The translations under genes and the position numbers were made by a program. Shown piece after piece: positions 15,292 to 22,972 of a stretch of 24,768 bases of DNA (position 1 is its first letter; each line of letters starts with the position of its first letter). Below the pieces are notes generated by a model. The model made no database searches. It had not been told where the DNA came from and saw nothing but the letters and a program-made list of their open reading frames with translations. Source of the stretch: Chloroflexota bacterium (GTDB lineage Bacteria; Chloroflexota; Anaerolineae; Aggregatilineales; UBA2796); contig RFIM01000031.1 of assembly GCA_003695215.1 (NCBI GenBank), positions 1 through 24,768 on the forward strand. Reading direction: 5' to 3'.

Positions 15292-16566
15292 TCAGCCTTT
15301 CTCGAGCGAGTCCAGGAACTCCTCGTTGCTCTCGGTCATGCGCAAGCGGCTGATCAAAGCTTCCATGGCGCCGACCAAGCCCAAGCCTGCGCCGTTTGGC
15401 GGATCGGCGATCATCTGGCTGATCATGCGCCGCATTGTCCACACACGCGCCAAGACGTCTGGCCCGAGCAGCAGTTCTTCACGCCGCGTGGACGACTTCT
15501 CGATATCGAAAGCTGGGAAGATGCGCCGTTCCTGCAAGCGACGGCTGAGCGTCAGCTCCATGTTGCCCGTGCCCTTGAACTCTTCGTAGATCACGTCGTC
15601 CATGCGGCTGCCCGTGTCCACAAGGCAGGTGGCCACGATAGTCAGCGAGCCGCCTTCTTCCACATTGCGCGCCGCGCCGAAGAAGTGCTTAGGCGGATAG
15701 AGCGCCGACGGGTCCAAGCCGCCAGTCAAGGTGCGCCCTGAAGGCGGCACCGTCAGGTTATAGGCGCGCGTCAGGCGCGTGATGCTATCGAGCAGGATCA
15801 CCACGTGCCGCTTGATCTCCACAAGGCGCTTGGCGCGCTCCAGAGCCATCTCTGCCACGCGCACATGGTTAGTGACAGGATCGTCGAAGGTCGAGCTGAT
15901 GACCTCAGCCTCGACCGAGCGGTCAATATCGGTCACTTCCTCAGGCCGCTCGCCAATCAAGACGATCATCAAGTGGACATCGGGATAATTGCGGCTGATG
16001 GCGTTGGCAATCTCCTTCAGCACAGTCGTCTTGCCTGCTTTTGGCGGCGAGACGATCAAGCCGCGCTGACCTCTGCCGATGGGCGCGATCAGGTTAATCA
16101 GGCGCGTCGAAAGGATGCGCGGATTGGTCTCAAGGTTGAAGCGCACGTTGGGGAAGATCGGCGTCAAGTTTTCGAACAACGGGCGCGAGCGCGATAGCTC
16201 AGGATCGATGCCATTGACGGCCTCAACGCGCAGCAAGCCATAGTAGCGCTCGTTTTCTTTTGGCGGGCGCACCTGCCCAATGACCATATCGCCTGTGCGC
16301 AAGCCAAAACGCCGAATCTGCGCCTGGCTGACGTAAATATCCTCAGGGCCAGGCAAATAATGCTCAGAGCGCAGGAAGCCGATGCCTTCGTCCACGATCT
16401 CCAAGACGCCGCCGCGCAATTCATGCCCTTGCTTCTCGGCCTTATCGCGCAGCAAGCGCAGGATCAAATCAGGTTTCTTCAGGCGGCTGTAGCCGGCAAT
16501 GTTAGCATCACGGGCAAGGGCGCGGAGCGACTCGAGCGTCTGCTGTTCCAGTTCTGCGATATCCAT
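15292..16566 (-). CDS. rho: Transcription termination factor Rho
   Basis: Rho is the hexameric RNA-dependent ATPase that ends transcription at rut-bearing RNAs. The 424-residue protein has the Rho_N helical domain at about 1-42, a cold-shock-like primary RNA-binding domain at about 48-125, and the RecA-like ATPase with Walker A SPPKAGKTT (Lys179). Further motifs are LIGERPEEVTDI, LLDSITRLTRAYN, and the Q/R-loop region GSRMDDVIYEEFKGTGNMEL. The length equals simple Rho proteins without an N-terminal insertion. A conserved SGTR segment reads SSTRREELLL, which I take as a lineage variant. It has its own strong promoter, a long structured leader and a terminator. ATG 16566 has GGAG about 12 nt upstream. 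Confidence 0.97.
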   Translation of the reverse strand: MDIAELEQQTLESLRALARDANIAGYSRLKKPDLILRLLRDKAEKQGHELRGGVLEIVDEGIGFLRSEHYLPGPEDIYVSQAQIRRFGLRTGDMVIGQVRPPKENERYYGLLRVEAVNGIDPELSRSRPLFENLTPIFPNVRFNLETNPRILSTRLINLIAPIGRGQRGLIVSPPKAGKTTVLKEIANAISRNYPDVHLMIVLIGERPEEVTDIDRSVEAEVISSTFDDPVTNHVRVAEMALERAKRLVEIKRHVVILLDSITRLTRAYNLTVPPSGRTLTGGLDPSALYPPKHFFGAARNVEEGGSLTIVATCLVDTGSRMDDVIYEEFKGTGNMELTLSRRLQERRIFPAFDIEKSSTRREELLLGPDVLARVWTMRRMISQMIADPPNGAGLGLVGAMEALISRLRMTESNEEFLDSLEKG

Positions 16567-16614
16567 AGGTACGCGCGTCTCCGAAGTGTGGTAGCTCTGA
16601 TAAAACTTTCTGGA

Positions 16615-16659
16615 AGGGCTTAGGGTCTCGTCAAAAGGGCTTTTGAAGTAGCAAGCCCT
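16615..16659 (-). promoter_or_regulatory. rho leader with mutually exclusive stems
   Basis: In transcript order, AGGGCTT (16659-16653) can pair with AAGCCCT at 16642-16636, a 7-bp stem followed by TTT, or with a second identical AAGCCCT at 16621-16615. A separate inner stem CAAAAG/CTTTTG (16632-16645) competes with the first pairing. One donor and two identical acceptors is the layout of an attenuator or leader switch. Rho autoregulation through its leader is known in E. coli; here it is inferred. Confidence 0.4.
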
Positions 16660-16743
16660 AGGCTATGCAGCTGAGTTTGTTACCTGTGTAGGCTGGTTGG
16701 GAAAACCGATCAGGGCAGAATGCTACGCGGAAGCTCGCTTTGG

Positions 16744-16771
16744 ATCATAGCACAATCCGCCAAGCTGTCAA
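16744..16771 (-). promoter_or_regulatory. Promoter of rho
   Basis: Minus strand has a perfect TTGACA (16766-16771), a 16-nt spacer and TATGAT (16744-16749) with a TG extension. It is the best full promoter in the window. It would give a leader of about 170 nt before the rho start. Confidence 0.75.
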
Positions 16772-16781
16772 TAAGGCACGC

Positions 16782-17684
16782 CTATTCCTCACCAACAACT
16801 GCGCTGCGCGGATCGAGCTTGAGCGGCGCGCCTTCGTGCTGAAAGCGCCCTGAACGCTGCCAGGCATCGAAATTAGGATTGAGCAGGAAGGCGATCGGCC
16901 AGCCCTGCACGGCGCTCTTGGCAAATTTGCCGATCTTGTTCACGCCGCTGAAGGCGCCCGCTTTGATCGCCGCCTGCATGAAGGCAACGGCCTTCGGCAA
17001 AGCGCTGAAGACGGGTAAACAGACCTGCTCGCCTTCCACTAACGTCAGGGCATGCCAGGCTTGCGCAGGCATCTCCCAGGTCGGGCGATTCGTCGCTTGC
17101 CGCGCCAACACAAAGATGAAGTTGCCGCGCAGCGCCTCCAGCAACGCTGCCGCGTCCATTGGCGCAAGCGCCTGGTCAGGCGTCAGATCGCGCTCAGCAG
17201 TGCGCTGGATGCGCTCCAGCGTGCCGAGATGCGTGTAAGCGCGCTCGCCGCGGCTCAAGAGCGCAGCGCCATCGAGCAAGCGTTCGCTCAACACGCGCAC
17301 GTAGCCAATGCGCTCGAGCCGTTGCGCCATCGCCACTAAGATGGCCTGCTGCGCAGCTGCGTGCCTCTCATCGAGCATGTTCAGCATGATCAGGCGTCCG
17401 CCTAGGCGCAAGGCCGCTAGCGCCGTGTGCAAGAACGCCTCAGGCTCAGCCAATAGGTCGCCTTGTACTAGCAAGGCATCGTAAAGCGCCGCCTCAAGCT
17501 GAGGCGGCGCGCTACCGCGCGGATCGTAGACCTGCAAGTCCAGATCGGCGCGCAGCGCGCTCACAGCGGCAGCTTGCTCAGGCGCGCCGACGTAGAGCAG
17601 GCGCAAGGTGCTGCCGCTGGGCGGCAGATGGCGCAACAGCTCAGCTAAAGCGGCACGCCAGGTCGCTTCGGGCAAAGCGCGCAT
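16782..17684 (-). CDS. Methyltransferase-like protein with SseB-like C-terminal segment
   Basis: A 300-residue protein I cannot name. Residues about 28-150 read like a worn class I SAM-methyltransferase fold: a first strand LRLLYVGAPE without the usual GxGxG, a strand before DLLAEPEAFL, and LAALRLGGRLIMLNML in the place of the usual RPGG motif. The loss of the glycine motif argues against normal cofactor binding. The last 90 residues (CLPVFSALPKAVAFMQ, then GWPIAFLLNPNFDAW) resemble the SseB-type domain of enhanced-serine-sensitivity proteins; this is a weak, by-eye match. I chose ATG 17684, which overlaps the preceding stop as TGATG. It is the last gene of the run that starts at rpsO and is followed by the rho promoter. 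Confidence 0.6.
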   Translation of the reverse strand: MRALPEATWRAALAELLRHLPPSGSTLRLLYVGAPEQAAAVSALRADLDLQVYDPRGSAPPQLEAALYDALLVQGDLLAEPEAFLHTALAALRLGGRLIMLNMLDERHAAAQQAILVAMAQRLERIGYVRVLSERLLDGAALLSRGERAYTHLGTLERIQRTAERDLTPDQALAPMDAAALLEALRGNFIFVLARQATNRPTWEMPAQAWHALTLVEGEQVCLPVFSALPKAVAFMQAAIKAGAFSGVNKIGKFAKSAVQGWPIAFLLNPNFDAWQRSGRFQHEGAPLKLDPRSAVVGEE

Positions 17685-17941
17685 CAACGCTCACTGATGA
17701 TGTTGCGCATGAGCGAGATGAACTCATCCCACTCTTCTTGGAAGAAGTGGACGGTCACGTTGCCCGTGCCAAGCTCAAGATGATATTGCATCTCGCCATC
17801 AGGCTCCTGTGAGACCCAGACGGTGTAGTTCTCGGTCTCAGCTAGCGTCTCGGTCGGCAGATCAATCTCGGGCTGGATATCAGCGTCGCGTCGCTTGTCA
17901 TCCCTCGGCTGGGAATCAGCTGCTGACTTACTTTTTCCCAT
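17684..17941 (-). CDS. Small acidic protein of unknown function
   Basis: An 85-residue protein with a charged, probably disordered N-terminal third (rich in Lys, Ser, Asp, Arg). A compact C-terminal part follows, with alternating beta-like stretches YTVWVSQEPDGEMQYHLEL and GNVTVHFFQEEWDEFISLM. I do not recognise a family. The ATG at 17941 has GGAG about 8 nt upstream and is preferred over an in-frame GTG at 17950, which overlaps the upstream stop. Tight coupling on both sides (TGATG downstream) supports it as a real gene in the pnp run, possibly acting with the methyltransferase-like product. Confidence 0.65.
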   Translation of the reverse strand: MGKSKSAADSQPRDDKRRDADIQPEIDLPTETLAETENYTVWVSQEPDGEMQYHLELGTGNVTVHFFQEEWDEFISLMRNIISER

Positions 17942-17946
17942 GGCGC

Positions 17947-18234
17947 TCACTCCGTCTTATTTAGATCTTCAAGGTACTCTCGGCCCAAGCGGCTGAGCAT
18001 CAATTTGCCGTCCACCAGGCGGACGGCGCCCATTTTGCGCAGATCGCGGGCATAGGCGACGTCTTCAGCCGCTAGCGGCGCGCCTTTTTCAGCGGCTGCG
18101 GCCACTTGCTGCAAGGCTTGCAGCTGCGCTGCGCTGATTTGCTCCAGGCGCGCGATCTGAGCGCGCAAGCGGCGTTGCTCGCGCTCGCGAATACGCGCTT
18201 TGCGCATGCGGTCGTTCAAGGTTGTACGAGGCAT
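17947..18234 (-). CDS. Small basic coiled-coil protein with helix-turn-helix-like tail
   Basis: A 95-residue protein. Residues 1-45 are very basic and helical (RKARIREREQRRLRAQIARL), likely a coiled coil that could touch RNA or DNA. The C-terminal half (AEDVAYARDLRKMGAVRLVD followed by KLMLSRLGREYLEDL) reads like a small winged-helix end, with the last helix typical of such folds. ATG 18234 has AAGGA 8 nt upstream, and the gene lies 12 nt after the GNAT gene. I assign no name. Confidence 0.65.
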   Translation of the reverse strand: MPRTTLNDRMRKARIREREQRRLRAQIARLEQISAAQLQALQQVAAAAEKGAPLAAEDVAYARDLRKMGAVRLVDGKLMLSRLGREYLEDLNKTE

Positions 18235-18246
18235 TTTGCGTTCCTT

Positions 18247-19230
18247 TCAAGGTTGCGAGCTGATGGGATTATCGGTGCCGAGCGTTCGGCTGAACAGGCA
18301 GGCTTTGCCGCTATCGTCCTTTGGGCGCCGCCAGCCGGCTTGTTCAATGGCGACCAAGCGCTCAGGGCGCGCCAAGAGCATGTGCCGCGCGCTCGGCACG
18401 CCGAAGGTAGCAGCCAGGGCGCGTGCGTCGCGCGCTATGGAAGCCAACTTGCCCACACGCGCGTCAAGGTAGGTCAGGTTGAACTCAGGCGGCATTTTGC
18501 GATAAGGCGAGCCGACATAGCCGATCAAGACGCCGTCTATGCGCGCTGAATCTTGCGCGGCGCCGTGCCACAACCAGATCATGCCTTGCGCCACCAAACT
18601 TTGCAAGCGCGCGTCACTCAAGCGGCGGCATTGCCAGCGCGCCTCGATGGCGCTCTGCTGCGCGTTGGCATAATGTGGCGAGCTATCCAAAAAAGCGCGC
18701 AAAGCGGGCAATTGCTCCAAAGTGCCTAGGCGAAACATCTCAGCGCGCGCCTGACTCGGCTGTACAGGCGCGCTGTAGCGCCAAAACTGCGCCACTTGGC
18801 GGAATTGGAAAGCGGCCGCCATACGATGCACAGGCGCGTTGCTCACATCCGTGCAGAAGCGCACCTCAGCGGCGCCTTCGCCGCTTGCGCGATGCATGGC
18901 TTCGGCCAAGGCCACGCCATAGGCATGAATAGCGCGCCCAAGGCCTTTGCCGCGCAGGCTCGGATCGACGCGAATGCCTTCTAGCCACCACTCGCCGACG
19001 CCAAGCCGAGTCAGCTTTGCAGCGCCTGCCAAGCGCCCATCAGGCAAGCAACCTGCATAGAACATGCCCTCAGGATCGGCGATCCATGCCTCGAAGACGT
19101 CCATCAGGTAGTCGTTGCCGTCCCAAGTCTGGGCGGCAATGGCCTCTAAGGCGCGCCGATCCTCGGCCGTGACGCGGCGGAAAGTTAGCTCGGGATGCGT
19201 CGAGCCAGGCAGGTGGAGCGCAGGCTGCAT
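18247..19230 (-). CDS. GNAT-family N-acetyltransferase (two-domain)
   Basis: A 327-residue protein. The N-terminal domain (about 15-150) is a clear GNAT fold, with the acetyl-CoA pyrophosphate loop VDPSLRGKGLGRAIH at residues 88-102 (R-G-K-G-L-G). A second half (about 160-320) has the length and strand pattern of another, degenerate GNAT domain without the loop motif. The double arrangement is common in the family; the acceptor is unknown. ATG 19230 has AAGG 8 nt upstream and lies 14 nt after pnp, so it is in the same transcript. Nothing in the sequence shows whether its target is a protein, such as S15, or a small amine. Confidence 0.82.
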   Translation of the reverse strand: MQPALHLPGSTHPELTFRRVTAEDRRALEAIAAQTWDGNDYLMDVFEAWIADPEGMFYAGCLPDGRLAGAAKLTRLGVGEWWLEGIRVDPSLRGKGLGRAIHAYGVALAEAMHRASGEGAAEVRFCTDVSNAPVHRMAAAFQFRQVAQFWRYSAPVQPSQARAEMFRLGTLEQLPALRAFLDSSPHYANAQQSAIEARWQCRRLSDARLQSLVAQGMIWLWHGAAQDSARIDGVLIGYVGSPYRKMPPEFNLTYLDARVGKLASIARDARALAATFGVPSARHMLLARPERLVAIEQAGWRRPKDDSGKACLFSRTLGTDNPISSQP

Positions 19231-19244
19231 GCTGATACCTTGAA

Positions 19245-21539
19245 CTAGCGCCTGCCACTGCTGTAATGGCCGCCACGTCCGCCGCCGCGCTCTGAACCGC
19301 CGCGCTCTGAACTGCCACGTCCGCCGCCGCGCTCTGAACCGCCTCGCTCCGAACCGCCACGCCCGCCACCGCTCGGCCGCAGGCCGCGGTCGCGCTCACG
19401 CGCCTCCTCAAGCGTCCAGCCCTCCAGCACAGCCTGACGGCTCAAACGCACCTTGCCTGTCGGATCGATAGCCGTTACCATGACCATCAGCTCATCGCCG
19501 ATAGCGATCTCGTCTTCGATGTTCTCAATACGCCGATCTGAGAGCTGGCTGATGTGGACTAGCCCTTCTTTGTTGGGCAAGAATTCCACAAAAGCGCCGT
19601 ACGGCTCAATGCGGGTGACACGCCCTGTGTAGATGGCGCCTGGCACAGCGTCTTCGGTCATGCCTTGGACGATCTCCAGCACTTTCTCGGCATTGGCGCC
19701 GAGCTCAGAAGAGATGTAGACCGTGCCATCTTCCTGGATGTCGATCTTGACGTTGTACTTATCTTGCAATCCGCGCACATTCTTGCCGCCTGGGCCGATC
19801 AGCGCGCCGATCTTATCCACGTCAATCTTGGTAACCAGCATGCGCGGTGCGTAGCGGCTGAGCTGCTTGCGCGGCTCGCTGATGACAGCGGTCATGACCT
19901 CTAGGATCTTCAGGCGCGCTTGGCGCGCTTGCTCAAGCGCCTCGGCCATCATCGCATCCGAGACGCCTTTGATCTTCAAGTCCATTTGCAAGGCCGTGAT
20001 GCCTTTGGCAGTGCCTGCGACCTTGAAGTCCATGTCGCCAATGTGATCTTCCAAGCCTTGGATATCGGTCAAGATCGTGTAACGCTCGCCGTCAGTGATC
20101 AGGCCCATGGCAATGCCTGCCACAGGCGCGCGGATCGGCACGCCGGCGTCCATGAGCGCCAAGGTGCTGGCACAGACTGAGGCCATTGAGGTGCTGCCAT
20201 TGCTGGAAAGCACTTCGCTCACCACGCGGATGGTGTAAGGGAAGACGTCCTCATCAGGGATCACATAGCGCAGCGCTGTCTCAGCCAGGGCGCCATGCCC
20301 GATCTCGCGGCGCTTCGGCCCGCGCAGCGCGCTGGTCTCGCCGCTGGCGAAGGGCGGCATATTGTAGTGATGCATGTAGCGCTTCTCGCTCTCAGGATCG
20401 AGTCCATCAAGCTGCTGCACATCGCCGGGCGTGCCGAGCGTGACCACGCTCAACACTTGCGTCAAGCCGCGTTGGAACAGCCCTGAGCCATGCACGCGCG
20501 GCAACAAGCCGACCTCAGCGTAAAGCGGGCGAATCTCCGTGGCTGTGCGCCCGTCAGGGCGGATACCTTCCTCAAGGATGCGGCGGCGCACTTCTTCAGC
20601 CACCACGTCCTCATAGCTGGCCATGATCTCCTGGGGACTGTAGGCAGCGGCTTCAGCAGCGGCCTCAAGCGGCGAGCTATACTCGGCTATGAGCTCCTCG
20701 CGCAGATCGCCCAGCTCCGCAGCGCGCGAGTCGCGATCGGTGTACTGGGCGATGATATTGGCGATCTGGCTGGCCGCGCGCGTGCGCACGCGCTCTATCA
20801 GCTCTGTGTTCGGCTTAGCAGGCACATATTCCGATTTCGGCTTGCCGAGCTTAGCGCGCATCTCCTCTTGAAGGGCGATGACGGGCTGCATGGCTTGGTG
20901 CGCCAAGGCTAAGGCACGCACCACAGTGGCTTCATCAACTTCGTTGGCGCCGCACTCGACCATGATGATGGCATCTTTGGTGCCTGCCACGCGCAGGTCA
21001 AGATCGCTGTTGACCATCTGCGAGAAGGTCGGGTTGACGACAAGCTCGCCGTTGATCAAGCCGATGCGCACAGCGCCAACTGGGCCATCCCAAGGGATGT
21101 TCGAGATCATCAGCGCGGCGCTAGCGCCGATGATACACAACATATCAGTCAGGTGCTCTTGATCGTGGCTGAGCGCTGTGATGATGATCTGGACTTCGTT
21201 ACGCAGGTCTTTGGGGAACAAAGGACGCAACGGGCGATCAGTGACGCGGCTGGTCAGGATAGCTTGTTCGGCTGGGCGGCCTTCGCGGCGGAAGAAGGAG
21301 CCAGGAATGCGGCCAGCGGCGTAGAGCCGCTCTTCATATTCAACGGTCAGTGGGAAAAAATCAACACCTTCGCGGACATTTTTGCTCATCGTGGCTGTGG
21401 CAAGGATGACCGTATCGCCGAGCTGGACAGTGACGGCGCCGCCTGCCTGCATGGCAAGCTTGCCCGTCTCGATCACGATCTCTTCCTTACCGAGCATGGC
21501 TGAAAACCGATGACTGGTAGGTGATTCGCCGTTGCTCAT
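19245..21539 (-). CDS. pnp: Polyribonucleotide nucleotidyltransferase (PNPase)
   Basis: PNPase degrades RNA 3' to 5' by phosphorolysis and can add tails; it is a trimer in the degradosome. The 764-residue protein has two RNase PH domains around an all-helical linker. The second carries the active site with DHIGDMDFKVAGT (Asp498 and Asp504, matching the E. coli Asp486/Asp492 pair). A KH domain (KIGALIGPGGKNVRGL) and an S1 domain (GAIYTGRVTRIEPYGAFVEF to KVRLSRQAVLEG) follow. The last 45 residues are an unusual Gly/Ser/Glu/Arg repeat encoded by a tandem DNA repeat. The start at 21539 has AAGGAG 13 nt upstream, a long spacing. It follows rpsO, the classic order, across a spacer with two hairpins. 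Confidence 0.97.
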   Translation of the reverse strand: MSNGESPTSHRFSAMLGKEEIVIETGKLAMQAGGAVTVQLGDTVILATATMSKNVREGVDFFPLTVEYEERLYAAGRIPGSFFRREGRPAEQAILTSRVTDRPLRPLFPKDLRNEVQIIITALSHDQEHLTDMLCIIGASAALMISNIPWDGPVGAVRIGLINGELVVNPTFSQMVNSDLDLRVAGTKDAIIMVECGANEVDEATVVRALALAHQAMQPVIALQEEMRAKLGKPKSEYVPAKPNTELIERVRTRAASQIANIIAQYTDRDSRAAELGDLREELIAEYSSPLEAAAEAAAYSPQEIMASYEDVVAEEVRRRILEEGIRPDGRTATEIRPLYAEVGLLPRVHGSGLFQRGLTQVLSVVTLGTPGDVQQLDGLDPESEKRYMHHYNMPPFASGETSALRGPKRREIGHGALAETALRYVIPDEDVFPYTIRVVSEVLSSNGSTSMASVCASTLALMDAGVPIRAPVAGIAMGLITDGERYTILTDIQGLEDHIGDMDFKVAGTAKGITALQMDLKIKGVSDAMMAEALEQARQARLKILEVMTAVISEPRKQLSRYAPRMLVTKIDVDKIGALIGPGGKNVRGLQDKYNVKIDIQEDGTVYISSELGANAEKVLEIVQGMTEDAVPGAIYTGRVTRIEPYGAFVEFLPNKEGLVHISQLSDRRIENIEDEIAIGDELMVMVTAIDPTGKVRLSRQAVLEGWTLEEARERDRGLRPSGGGRGGSERGGSERGGGRGSSERGGSERGGGRGGHYSSGRR
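19272..19376. repeat. 42-bp tandem repeat encoding the PNPase RGG-like tail
   Basis: Two adjacent near-identical 42-bp units (19272-19313 and 19314-19355) and a partial third (to 19376). Each encodes 14 residues built from GGRG and SERG steps. The two full units differ by a few bases only, so they arose by recent tandem duplication. Confidence 0.8.
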
Positions 21540-21590
21540 AGGTTGGGAGTAACTCCTTCAGAAAAGTCTCTGAGCGTACCAATGCGAAAT

Positions 21591-21608
21591 GGCGCATCGC
21601 AATGCGCC
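21591..21608 (-). promoter_or_regulatory. Second hairpin of the rpsO-pnp spacer
   Basis: GGCGCAT/ATGCGCC forms a perfect 7-bp stem with a 4-nt loop, about 50 nt before the pnp start. Together with the hairpin at 21623-21649 it could be the RNase-processed control site of pnp, as in E. coli. Confidence 0.5.
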
Positions 21609-21622
21609 TATAAAAGATAGTG

Positions 21623-21649
21623 TGAGATCGCACCTTTGGCGCGATCTCA
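21623..21649 (-). promoter_or_regulatory. First hairpin after rpsO (attenuator or processing site)
   Basis: TGAGATCGC/GCGATCTCA is a perfect 9-bp stem with a 9-nt loop, beginning 17 nt after the rpsO stop. It lacks a clean run of T, so it is more likely a partial terminator or an RNase III-type site than a full terminator. Confidence 0.55.
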
Positions 21650-21666
21650 ACCGCTCTAGCCTCTTG

Positions 21667-21948
21667 TTAGCGCCGCACGTAGTCGCGCAGGCCCAGGCGT
21701 TCAATGATCGCCTTGTAGGCTTCAGGATCGCGCCGATGGAGATACTTCAAATGACGCAAGCGCTGGCCGACCAACTTGAGCAACCCGCGCCGTGAATGCT
21801 CGTCATGCTTGTGCGCCTTCAGATGCTCGGTCAGCTGGCTGATGCGCGTTGTGAGAATGGCGATCTGCACCTCAGGCGAGCCTGTATCGCGCTCATGACG
21901 CCCGAATGTTTTCAGAATCTCCGCTTTTTCTTCTTTAGCTAAGCTCAT
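21667..21948 (-). CDS. rpsO: Small ribosomal subunit protein S15
   Basis: S15 is a primary binder of 16S rRNA in the 30S platform and forms bridge B4. The 93-residue product is wholly typical: EEKAEILKTFGRHERDTGSPEVQ at the start, RISQLTEHLKAHKHDEHSRR with the rRNA-binding loop (HxxDxxSRR), and YLHRRDPEAYKAIIERLGLR at the end. Length is normal (about 88-90). ATG 21948 has AGGAA 4-5 nt upstream. It has its own promoter at 22028-22056 and a leader of about 75 nt that could hold the S15 self-regulation site known in other bacteria. Confidence 0.98.
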   Translation of the reverse strand: MSLAKEEKAEILKTFGRHERDTGSPEVQIAILTTRISQLTEHLKAHKHDEHSRRGLLKLVGQRLRHLKYLHRRDPEAYKAIIERLGLRDYVRR

Positions 21949-22027
21949 CGCGTTCCTATCCGCCTTTCCATGTCACCAGAGCAAGCCGAACGCAAGGCTT
22001 GACGGTCTAGAGAATGTTCCAGATCGC

Positions 22028-22056
22028 ATTATAGCAGCCGTCAGGCGCTATAGCAA
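22028..22056 (-). promoter_or_regulatory. Promoter of the rpsO-pnp operon
   Basis: Minus strand has TTGCTA (22051-22056), a 17-nt spacer and a perfect TATAAT (22028-22033) with a TG extension. It abuts the stop codon of the upstream TPR gene. Confidence 0.75.
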
Positions 22057-22060
22057 CAGC

Positions 22061-22921
22061 CTATCTGATCGCATCGCCTATATCCAGCAACACGAAGCTG
22101 ATCCTGTAGAAGCTCTTGGCGCTCGGCTTGCCGATCAGCTCTAGCGTGTAGACGCCAGGAAAGGGCAAGTAGTAGGTGATGGTCTTAGGCGCCTCGACCG
22201 AATCGCGCGGCGGCTGCAGGGCGCCAGTGGGCAAGAGCAGGCGGATGGCGTCATAGGGCGGCTGATCCGAGCTTGTCAGCCTGAAATCGACCTCCAGCCA
22301 GAGCATGGTATTGCCGCGCGGCACGTTGAAGCGATAAGCATGCCTTGCGCCAATGGGCAGCGTGCCGACGCGTACGACTTTGGAAGGCGTGCCAAACGAG
22401 CCTGAGTCGTTCGCAGCGATGAGCGCCACGAACGGCACATCTTGCTCAAAGCTGAAGAACTGCCCAATAGGCAAGCCAAGCGTCTCGCCTGTGGTCACAG
22501 CGAGGATCGAGAGCGCAGCTACAGGGAAGACAATCAGCGCGGCGATCAGCAGAATCCAGAAGAGCGTGCGGCGCGGCCTTGCGCGTGGCTGCGCTGTGCG
22601 GCGGCGCAGCTTCTCTTGCGAGCCTAAGTGCGCTTCAATGGCGGCGCGGCGGCGCAATTCTTCCAGCATCAGCTGCGCTTGGGCGTGATCGGGCTTGAGC
22701 GCTAGCACTTTCTGGCAAGCGGCCATGGCGAGGCGCAAATTGGGCGCGGCGTGCGCAGCCAGCCACCAGGCGTCCATATAGTCAGGCTGCTGCACTAAGA
22801 CGGGCGCGATCAGCTCGTAGGCCTCAGCACAGCGCTCCGCTTTGATGAGCGCGTAAGCTTCTCTCAGCTGAGCTTTGTGCTGTGCGCGAAGATCGCCTGC
22901 CATGCCCGCTTCTAACTTCAT
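22061..22921 (-). CDS. TPR-domain single-pass membrane protein
   Basis: A 286-residue protein I cannot assign to a named family. Residues about 10-95 form TPR-like helices (AYALIKAERCAEAYELIAPVL and the next pair). A basic stretch (RRRTAQPRARPRR) precedes a single transmembrane helix at about 119-143. The C-terminal 140 residues are beta-rich and extracytoplasmic, ending in ITYYLPFPGVYTLELIGKP, which resembles the pre-peptidase (PPC) beta-sandwich type. The positive-inside rule puts the TPRs in the cytosol. ATG 22921 has AAGG 7 nt upstream, and a strong promoter lies only about 11 nt beyond, giving a very short leader. It may link internal protein contacts to an outside ligand. Confidence 0.75.
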   Translation of the reverse strand: MKLEAGMAGDLRAQHKAQLREAYALIKAERCAEAYELIAPVLVQQPDYMDAWWLAAHAAPNLRLAMAACQKVLALKPDHAQAQLMLEELRRRAAIEAHLGSQEKLRRRTAQPRARPRRTLFWILLIAALIVFPVAALSILAVTTGETLGLPIGQFFSFEQDVPFVALIAANDSGSFGTPSKVVRVGTLPIGARHAYRFNVPRGNTMLWLEVDFRLTSSDQPPYDAIRLLLPTGALQPPRDSVEAPKTITYYLPFPGVYTLELIGKPSAKSFYRISFVLLDIGDAIR

Positions 22922-22938
22922 TCATATGCCTTGCAGTT

Positions 22939-22967
22939 ATTGTATTGAAATCAGCGCGGGCAGTCAA
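22939..22967 (-). promoter_or_regulatory. Promoter of the TPR/membrane protein gene
   Basis: Minus strand has TTGACT (22962-22967), a 17-nt spacer and TACAAT (22939-22944). Both hexamers match the consensus at 5 of 6 positions. Confidence 0.65.
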
Positions 22968-22972
22968 CTGCA

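Noticed and set aside
15167..15442. N-terminal extension of the sucC frame by 92 residues
   Set aside because: It overlaps the end of rho, has no family resemblance, and SucC proteins begin at the MDLMEYQ start chosen at 15166.
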